DNA from: Acidimicrobiales bacterium
GTDB taxonomy: Bacteria; Actinomycetota; Acidimicrobiia; Acidimicrobiales; UBA8190
Length of the DNA: 5,616 bases
NCBI GenBank assembly: GCA_030042575.1
Contig: JASHZK010000174.1
Coordinates: forward strand, 1-5,616
Reading direction: 5' to 3'
The notes under the pieces are model-generated. The model made no database searches and was not told the DNA's origin. It saw only the letters and a program-made list of their open reading frames with translations. The position numbers and the translations under genes are program-made. Shown here in pieces: positions 1 to 4,650 of this stretch (the first letter of the stretch is position 1; every line of letters starts with the position of its first letter).

Positions 1-1228
1 GCAGCAGGCACAAGATGGATTGACTCGGCCCAGGCTCGCCCGACAGGGTGACCACCGGCACCTCCACCGGAGGGGTGCGGACACCACCGAGGGCGATCCC
101 GTCGTCGTCCCGGAGCATCGTCGGGACCGGATGGGCGGCCACGTCCAGGCGCGGCACGGTCGGGGGTGCCGTACCCTCCGCCAACCAGGTTTCGAGGGCA
201 CGAAACCCGGCCTTCACGACCAGGTGCATCGGACCATCATTGACGGGACAGCCGCAATCGAGCGCTTTGGCAGTCGGTCCCAGAAGATGGGCGTCGGCGT
301 GGGCGGTTCCGGCCACCTCCCACAGGCGGAATCGGTCGTGGTCCTCTTGGCGGGCTGCGTAGGAGTTGAGGACCCCGATCACGTCCGCCTCGGCCTGGAT
401 GTCCAGCACCGGTGCGTCGAGATCGGTGCGCAAGAGGTGGGCGGTGTCAGAGGACATCGAGCTGGCCAGGTCGGCGTGCGCACCGGGACCGACCAGGGGC
501 AGCCCGAAGGCGCCCCGGCTGTGCACGAAGAACCCGTCAAAGACACAGGCCAGAGGCTGCACGCCGTTGTAGTAGCTGACCATGGCGATGGCCGATTGTG
601 ATTCACCGGCGGCGATGACCAGTTGCGACCGCATCCCCGACAGGGCATCCCCCGCCACCACCGCCCGGCCTACCTGGGTGAAGATGTCGAAGGCGAAGCC
701 GTCGCCCGGGTGGTCGAGAGCTCCGTAGCGAGATGGGTCGATACCCCGCAGTCCCTTGCCGGCGACCTCCCGCTCGGGGACGTCGGGACCCTCGACAAGT
801 ACCGGGCCGCCCATCACGCCGATTCGTTGGGCGGAAACCCCCACCCAGGCGTGCCCGCGCCGGATGATCTCCTCGTGCAGGCTGATCCATTCCACGTCGG
901 CGTCGAGCCCTCCGCTGACGTTCAGCCACTCGACGACGGCGGTACCGCTGAAGCGCGTGGCCTCGGTCGGAAGACGCACGAGCACACGGGTGCGGTAGGG
1001 AGCCGACTCCCCGGGCACGAACGACCACCGCCCGTCGCTGGTCAGCCCCCCTTCGGCCCGATACGAAGTCGCCGTTCCCGATGCCTCGAGCTCGCGCTCT
1101 TCGTAGCCCACTTCTTCCAAGGCCACGGTGAAGGGCGAACCCACGAACCTGCCCTTCCCGCCCTGGAGCTCCTTCCACACGTGGGCCACGGGCGGGCCAT
1201 TCTCCGGCGACCCGCTCACTTTGCTCAC
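1..1228 (-). CDS. Alpha/beta hydrolase domain-containing protein, partial (C-terminus beyond left edge)
   Basis: An open frame of 409 codons runs without a stop from GTG at 1228 to the left edge. The start is supported by GGAGGG at 1234-1239, 5 nt upstream, and by a 4-bp overlap (GTGA) with the stop of the upstream TetR gene. Visible catalytic features fit a serine hydrolase: a nucleophile-elbow-like G-E-S-Q-S at residues 208-212 (Ser210), a likely acid within E-A-D-V (Asp282, or Glu280), and His310 in A-G-T-A-H-A-D. Near the edge, G-G-V-R-T-P-P-V-E-V-P-V followed by T-L-S-G resembles the C-terminal part of the large uncharacterised alpha/beta hydrolase domain family (Abhydrolase_10 type, recalled from memory). 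Those proteins are usually somewhat longer, so perhaps 50-100 residues are missing. No signal peptide or membrane segment is visible at the N-terminus (MSKVSGSPENG), so it is probably cytoplasmic. The reaction is probably ester or lactone hydrolysis; the substrate is unknown. The elbow has Ser rather than Gly after S-x, a departure from G-x-S-x-G. Confidence 0.87.
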   Translation of the reverse strand, partial: MSKVSGSPENGPPVAHVWKELQGGKGRFVGSPFTVALEEVGYEERELEASGTATSYRAEGGLTSDGRWSFVPGESAPYRTRVLVRLPTEATRFSGTAVVEWLNVSGGLDADVEWISLHEEIIRRGHAWVGVSAQRIGVMGGPVLVEGPDVPEREVAGKGLRGIDPSRYGALDHPGDGFAFDIFTQVGRAVVAGDALSGMRSQLVIAAGESQSAIAMVSYYNGVQPLACVFDGFFVHSRGAFGLPLVGPGAHADLASSMSSDTAHLLRTDLDAPVLDIQAEADVIGVLNSYAARQEDHDRFRLWEVAGTAHADAHLLGPTAKALDCGCPVNDGPMHLVVKAGFRALETWLAEGTAPPTVPRLDVAAHPVPTMLRDDDGIALGGVRTPPVEVPVVTLSGEPGPSQSILCLL

Positions 1229-1845
1229 TGTCGCCCTCCGCCTCCTGGAACACGGTTGTCGGGTTCAAGCCCGTCGATGAGGGTGGTGACGAACGAGCGT
1301 GTCTCGGTGTGGCCGGCCTTGATGCCCAAGGCCTCTTCCAGTGAGAGCACCTGCGAGAGCCCGGTCATGAGCAGCAGGGCCACGACCGGGGGCAGTTGTC
1401 GGGCCGGGACACCAGACGTCTCCAGGGCGGAGGCCATGGCCCGGAGCTGGGCGGCACGATAACGCTCGGCATAGCGAGCGACCTCAGCCCGGATGCCCTT
1501 GTGGTGCCTGGCCATGGCCACGAACTCGATCGAGAAGATGGTGCCCCCGGGGTCGGCGTTGAGCTCCCACAGGGTTCGCAGGTTCACCTCCCCGGCGAGG
1601 ATGCGCTCGACGCGGGCCAGGTTCTCCTCGGCTCGCCGCCGGAAGACCTCGACGAAGAGGTCGTCCATGCTTTGGAAGTAGTAGTGGACCAGTTGATGCT
1701 TGAGACCGGCCCTGGAACCCACCCGGCGGGAGGTCACCGACGCGTGACCCTCCTCGAGCACGAGCTGCTCGGCGGCGTCGACCAGCCGGGCCCGGGTCTT
1801 TGAGTCCGAGGCTCCGATACGGCGCGCCGGCGCCATGCTGGCCAT
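1225..1845 (-). CDS. TetR/AcrR-family transcriptional regulator
   Basis: This 206-residue protein has the normal TetR length. The N-terminal DNA-binding domain spans about residues 15-65: helix 1 around R18-E32, then a helix-turn-helix from V37 to F57 containing V-T-S-R-R-V-G-S-R-A-G-L-K and the recognition stretch H-Q-L-V-H-Y-Y-F, followed by M-D-D-L-F. The L-V-H-Y-Y-F form is a recognised variant of the usual Y-x-Y-F motif. Residues from about 70 onward form the helical ligand-binding and dimerisation domain, which is not diagnostic of a ligand. ATG at 1845 is chosen; ATG at 1836 (residue 4) is equally possible, and neither has a clear Shine-Dalgarno sequence. Its 3' end encodes a P-G-G-G-G-R-Q tail whose codons also form the ribosome-binding site of the hydrolase gene, and its TGA overlaps that gene's GTG. 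Being divergent from the P450 gene across a 109-bp gap with a large inverted repeat, it probably controls both units and its own expression; repression is the usual mode in the family but is inferred here. Confidence 0.93.
   Translation of the reverse strand: MASMAPARRIGASDSKTRARLVDAAEQLVLEEGHASVTSRRVGSRAGLKHQLVHYYFQSMDDLFVEVFRRRAEENLARVERILAGEVNLRTLWELNADPGGTIFSIEFVAMARHHKGIRAEVARYAERYRAAQLRAMASALETSGVPARQLPPVVALLLMTGLSQVLSLEEALGIKAGHTETRSFVTTLIDGLEPDNRVPGGGGRQ
1234..1239 (-). promoter_or_regulatory. Ribosome binding site of the alpha/beta hydrolase
   Basis: GGAGGG on the minus strand lies 5 nt before GTG at 1228, with a second GGAGG at 1241-1245. Both are inside the last codons of the upstream TetR gene, so translation of the hydrolase is likely coupled to it. 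The site decides in favour of GTG 1228 over the in-frame GTG at 1219. Confidence 0.7.
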
Positions 1846-1852
1846 TCAGACA

Positions 1853-1887
1853 ACTTGCCACACCGGGCACCCCGGTGCTAAGCAAGT
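1853..1887. promoter_or_regulatory. Compound inverted repeat, candidate TetR operator
   Basis: An inner perfect dyad has 7-bp arms, CACCGGG (1861-1867) and CCCGGTG (1871-1877), separated by 3 nt and centred at 1869. An outer dyad has 6-bp arms, ACTTGC (1853-1858) and GCAAGT (1882-1887), centred at 1870. The nested arrangement, the place midway between divergent genes, and the adjacent TetR gene make it the best candidate operator. A dimeric repressor here could block both promoters. The symmetry is read directly; the binding is inferred. A transcript hairpin is possible, but there is no T-run to make it a terminator. Confidence 0.6.
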
Positions 1888-1944
1888 GCCAAAATTTGCT
1901 GGGCGTCGCTCAGCAGGAGCCGGCGCAGCGGCGCGAAGCAGCCG

Positions 1945-1951
1945 GGAGGAG
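1945..1951 (+). promoter_or_regulatory. Ribosome binding site of the cytochrome P450
   Basis: GGAGGAG ends 3 nt before ATG at 1955; its core GGAGG (1945-1949) has a 5-nt spacer. It decides the P450 start in favour of 1955 over the upstream in-frame ATG at 1835, which would place the start inside the divergent TetR gene. Confidence 0.75.
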
Positions 1952-1954
1952 CCC

Positions 1955-3241
1955 ATGCGCGACTGGCGGACGGTCGACTTCTTCAGCGACGCCGAACTCG
2001 TCGAGGACCCCTACCCCTACTTCGACCAGCTCCGAAGCGAGTGCCCGGTGGTGCGCTTGGAGAACGGGGTGGTGGCCGTGACCGGTTTCGACGAAGCCAG
2101 CGACGTCTACCTCGACGGGGAGGACTTCTCCTCGTGCAACGCCGTGATCGGACCCTTCGCCCGGTTCCCCGTGCCCCTCGAGGGCGAGGACGTGACCGAG
2201 ATCATCGAACAGCACCGGGACCAGCTTCCGATGAACGAGCACATGGTCACCATGGACCCCCCCGCCCACACCAGGGAACGAGCGTTGCTCATGCGCCTCA
2301 TCACCTCGCGGCGGCTCAAGGAGAACGAGGAGTTCATGTACCGGCTGTCGGACCAGCTGCTCGAGGAGTTCGTCGGCGACGGCCACTGCGAGTTCATCAG
2401 GGCCTACACCCAGCCCTTCGCCATGCTGGTGGTGGCCGACCTTCTCGGCGTGCCCGAGTCCGACCACCAGCGCTTCCGGGAGGGATTCGGGCTGATGGGA
2501 TCCACGCCGGGCAAGATCGGCTCCAGGGAATTCGCCGGGGGCGACCTCAACCCTCTGTCGTGGCTCGACGACTGGTTCACCGACTACGTCGAGGACCGGC
2601 GCCGCCATCCGGGCCGGGACGTCCTCACCGATCTGGCGCTGGCCACCTATCCCGATGGGACCCTGCCCCAGGTGACCAACGTCGTGCGCACCGCCACTTT
2701 CCTCTTCGCGGCAGGTCAGGAGACCACCGCCCGCTTACTGGCTGTGGCCCTCAAGTATCTGGCCGAACGTCCGGAGCTGCAGGACCAGCTGCGGACCAAC
2801 AAGGACGCCATCCCGAACTTCATCGAGGAGGCCCTGCGCATCGAGAGCCCCGTAAAGGCCGACTTCCGCCTGACCAAGCGCAAGACGACGGTCGGCGCCG
2901 TCGAAGTGGCAGCGGGGACGCCGGTCATGCTCCTCAACGGCGCCGCCAACCGTGATCCCCGGCGCTTCGAATGCCCGGCCGAGTTCCGGGTCGATCGGCC
3001 CAATTCCCGGGCCCACATGGCCTTCGGCCGGGGGAACCACACCTGCCCCGGCGGCCCGCTGGCCCGAGCCGAGGGCCGGGTCAGCTTGGAGCGCATCCTC
3101 GACCGCATGCGCCACATCAGGCTGTCGGAGGAGCACCACGGCCCTTCGGGCCAGCGTCGGTTCCGATACGAGCCGACGTGGGTGCTGCGGGGACTGAGCA
3201 AGCTGTACCTCGAGTTCACCCCGGAAGAGGCAAGCCAGTGA
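1955..3241 (+). CDS. Cytochrome P450 (bacterial, soluble class I type)
   Basis: This 428-residue protein has the usual length of a soluble bacterial P450 and no N-terminal membrane anchor. Diagnostic motifs occur in order: C-helix region M-D-P-P-A-H-T-R-E-R (residues 100-109, with His105 and Arg109 the expected heme-propionate contacts); I-helix A-G-Q-E-T-T (253-258) for oxygen activation; K-helix E-A-L-R (292-295, the ExxR motif); and the heme loop F-G-R-G-N-H-T-C-P-G with the thiolate ligand Cys364. All key residues are present, so it should be an active monooxygenase. ATG 1955 is chosen for its strong ribosome-binding site; the sequence then begins MRDWRTVDFFSDAELVEDPYPYF, typical of bacterial P450s. 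Its stop TGA overlaps the start of the SDR gene by 4 bp. No ferredoxin or ferredoxin reductase gene is visible, so electrons must come from partners encoded elsewhere. The substrate is not predictable; a hydrophobic steroid, terpenoid or fatty-acid-like molecule is inferred from context. I cannot assign a CYP family. Confidence 0.97.
   Translation: MRDWRTVDFFSDAELVEDPYPYFDQLRSECPVVRLENGVVAVTGFDEASDVYLDGEDFSSCNAVIGPFARFPVPLEGEDVTEIIEQHRDQLPMNEHMVTMDPPAHTRERALLMRLITSRRLKENEEFMYRLSDQLLEEFVGDGHCEFIRAYTQPFAMLVVADLLGVPESDHQRFREGFGLMGSTPGKIGSREFAGGDLNPLSWLDDWFTDYVEDRRRHPGRDVLTDLALATYPDGTLPQVTNVVRTATFLFAAGQETTARLLAVALKYLAERPELQDQLRTNKDAIPNFIEEALRIESPVKADFRLTKRKTTVGAVEVAAGTPVMLLNGAANRDPRRFECPAEFRVDRPNSRAHMAFGRGNHTCPGGPLARAEGRVSLERILDRMRHIRLSEEHHGPSGQRRFRYEPTWVLRGLSKLYLEFTPEEASQ
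3223..3230 (+). promoter_or_regulatory. Ribosome binding site of the SDR gene
   Basis: GGAAGAGG inside the last P450 codons lies 7 nt before GTG at 3238. It supports the GTG start and translational coupling to the P450. Confidence 0.6.
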
Positions 3242-3990
3242 GCGAAGTGAAGGTGGCAGTGGTGACCGGCGGCGCCTCGGGTATCGGGCTGGGCGTCTCC
3301 CGGCGGTTCGTGGCCGACGGCCGCGCCGTGGCCGTGCTCGATCGCAACGGCGCGGCGGCCAAGGCGGCGGCCGACGAGCTGCAGACCCGCGGGGCCAACG
3401 CCATGGCCGTGGAGGTGGACGTGGCTGACTGGCCCTCGGTAGACGGGGCCTTCGACGCCGTACGCGCCCAGCTCGGGCCGGTCGCCATCCTGGTGACGAG
3501 CGCCGGCATCGAGGCTTTCGACCCACTGCTGAAGATCACGCCGGAGCGCTGGGACCGGATCATCGCCGTCAACCTGACCGGCACCTTCGCCTCCTGCCAA
3601 GCGGCCATCCCGGACATGATCGAAGCCGGCTGGGGCCGGATCGTCACCATCTCGTCGCAGAGCGCCCAGTCCGGCGCCCCCAACATGGCGCACTACTCGG
3701 CGTCCAAGGGCGGGGTCATCGCCCTCACCAAGGCGCTGGCCGTCGACTTGGCTCGAAAGGGGATCACCGTCAACACCATCGCGCCGAGCGTGGTCGACAC
3801 GCCCATGGCTCGGGCGGCCACCGAGGCGGGCGACTTCCCGGGCATCGAGGTGATCGCCCCCATGATCCCCCTCGGCCGGGCCGGAACGCCCGACGACATC
3901 GCCGCCTGCTGCTCATACCTGTGCTCCGACGAGGGCGGGAGCTACATCACCGGACAGCTCCTGGCCGTGAACGGCGGCATGTACATCTAG
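3238..3990 (+). CDS. Short-chain dehydrogenase/reductase (classical SDR, NAD(P)-dependent)
   Basis: This 250-residue protein is the standard length for a classical SDR with a single Rossmann domain. Motifs seen: T-G-G-A-S-G-I-G at residues 10-17 (cofactor-binding TGxxxGxG); Asp35 at the end of strand 2, which in this family favours NAD(H) over NADP(H); D-V at 61-62; T-S-A-G at 87-90 (the N-N-A-G position with both Asn replaced); and the catalytic set Asn112, Ser140, Tyr153, Lys157 (Y-S-A-S-K). The C-terminus ends with the typical G-Q-x-L-x-V-N-G-G pattern. The start GTG overlaps the P450 stop (GTGA), so the two genes are co-transcribed and probably translationally coupled. The likely role is to oxidise the alcohol made by the P450 to a ketone, or to interconvert a related hydroxyl/keto pair; this is inferred from linkage. 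General annotation might read FabG-like 3-oxoacyl reductase, but nothing ties it to fatty acid synthesis. Its TAG stop overlaps the stop of the convergent TetR gene. Confidence 0.95.
   Translation: MSEVKVAVVTGGASGIGLGVSRRFVADGRAVAVLDRNGAAAKAAADELQTRGANAMAVEVDVADWPSVDGAFDAVRAQLGPVAILVTSAGIEAFDPLLKITPERWDRIIAVNLTGTFASCQAAIPDMIEAGWGRIVTISSQSAQSGAPNMAHYSASKGGVIALTKALAVDLARKGITVNTIAPSVVDTPMARAATEAGDFPGIEVIAPMIPLGRAGTPDDIAACCSYLCSDEGGSYITGQLLAVNGGMYI
3987..3990. other. Shared stop-codon overlap of convergent genes (CTAG)
   Basis: The palindrome CTAG supplies both stops: TAG at 3988-3990 for the plus-strand SDR and, read on the minus strand, TAG at 3989-3987 for the second TetR gene. There is no intergenic space and no visible hairpin terminator, so transcripts from the two sides must run into the opposing gene unless termination is factor-dependent. 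Confidence 0.9.
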
Positions 3991-4640
3991 CGGCGGGCTG
4001 AGCGCCCGGCCGGCGTGATGGCGTTGCGACACAGCCGGTTCAGCTGGTCCACGCCCTTGTCGAAGCCGGTGGTGATGACGCCCTCCACGAACCATGCCTC
4101 TGCGAAACGGGTCACCATGGCCACGAGGGCCTGAGACCCCACGATGGGATCGACGGCCGGATCGGCACTGCCCCGGCACTGAAGCAGGGCGATGGCCTCG
4201 GCCACCATCTCGGCATAGAGCTCGTGACGGTGCAGCCGGGCCTGGCCCAGAGCTTGGTCGAAGCGGGCGACCTGCTCGATGACCCGCATGAGCGCCGCCT
4301 CCCGCCGGTACCCCGCCAGGTACTTCCGGTTGGCCGCCTCGATCTTGGCCGTTATGGCGTTCTCGGCCGAGGCCGGAGCGAGCTCCGTCTCCTGCGCCAC
4401 GGCCACGCCGAGCCCGCGCTCGTGGAAGGCGGCCACCTGGCGGAAGATCTCCTCCTTCGAGGGGAAGTAGTGGTAGAAGACGCCATAGGAGAGCCCGGCT
4501 CGCTCGGCGATGTCGGAGATGCGGGCGGCGGCGAATCCGCACTCCTCGAAGATCTCCTTGGCCGCCTTCAGAAGCCTCGCCCGCGTCTGGTGGCCCTTGG
4601 AGGAACGCGGTCCTGCGGGCTTGCCGGCCCCGGCCGTCAT
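3987..4640 (-). CDS. TetR/AcrR-family transcriptional regulator (second)
   Basis: From ATG 4640 the protein is 217 residues. A basic, flexible N-terminus (about residues 1-16) precedes the TetR DNA-binding domain at about 17-66: helix T19-C34, then a helix-turn-helix I41-F59 with I-S-D-I-A-E-R-A-G-L-S-Y-G-V-F-Y-H-Y-F, followed by P-S-K-E-E-I-F. This is a near-canonical TetR signature. The remaining helical C-terminal domain, about 70-217, is the presumed effector and dimer domain. The start is uncertain: in-frame GTG codons at 4664 and 4700 extend the protein to 225 or 237 residues but overlap the thiolase-like gene, and no start has a good Shine-Dalgarno sequence. ATG 4640 lies 10 nt after the thiolase-like stop and keeps a complete domain, so it is preferred. 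The gene is likely in one transcription unit with that upstream gene. It is not closely similar to the first TetR protein in the recognition helix, so the two probably read different operators. No operator near it could be seen in this window. Confidence 0.92.
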   Translation of the reverse strand: MTAGAGKPAGPRSSKGHQTRARLLKAAKEIFEECGFAAARISDIAERAGLSYGVFYHYFPSKEEIFRQVAAFHERGLGVAVAQETELAPASAENAITAKIEAANRKYLAGYRREAALMRVIEQVARFDQALGQARLHRHELYAEMVAEAIALLQCRGSADPAVDPIVGSQALVAMVTRFAEAWFVEGVITTGFDKGVDQLNRLCRNAITPAGRSARR

Positions 4641-4650
4641 GGCTGGCTGG

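Larger units (their letters stand above)
1846..1954. promoter_or_regulatory. Divergent intergenic region between TetR gene and P450 gene
   Basis: This 109-bp gap is the only substantial non-coding stretch in the window and must hold promoters for both the minus-strand TetR-hydrolase unit and the plus-strand P450-SDR unit. It contains the compound inverted repeat at 1853-1887 and a local A/T-rich patch (AAAATTT, 1891-1897) that stands out in this GC-rich DNA. On the minus strand TTGGCA (1892-1887) resembles a -35 element and on the plus strand TTGCCA (1855-1860) does too, but neither has a convincing -10 partner at the right spacing, so no promoter is called precisely. Confidence 0.65.

Noticed and set aside
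20..601. Plus-strand open frame of 193 codons at the left end
   Set aside because: It is antisense to the hydrolase coding frame that carries the Ser-Asp-His residues. There is no ribosome-binding site and no recognisable motif.
603..1268. Minus-strand open frame of 221 codons overlapping the hydrolase gene
   Set aside because: It is extremely Arg/Gly-rich with no recognisable motif and lies in a different frame from the hydrolase, whose frame shows clear catalytic motifs and a coupled start. It is a GC-rich shadow frame.
623..1462. Plus-strand open frame of 279 codons
   Set aside because: It lies antisense to the hydrolase and TetR genes, has no domain signature, and is the kind of long open frame expected opposite real genes in very GC-rich DNA.
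1861..1877. Inner CACCGGG/CCCGGTG dyad as an intrinsic terminator
   Set aside because: No T-run follows on either strand, and it lies upstream of both divergent genes rather than after a gene. An operator is the better reading.
1835..1954. N-terminal extension of the P450 from ATG 1835
   Set aside because: It would overlap the divergent TetR start and cover the inverted repeat, adds residues unlike any P450 N-terminus, and has no ribosome-binding site, unlike ATG 1955.
2041..2955. Plus-strand open frame of 304 codons inside the P450 gene
   Set aside because: It is the P450 in another frame: Arg/Pro/Gly-rich, with no motifs.
2716..3693. Minus-strand open frame of 325 codons across the P450-SDR junction
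   Set aside because: It is antisense to two genes with intact diagnostic motifs and has no domain signature of its own.
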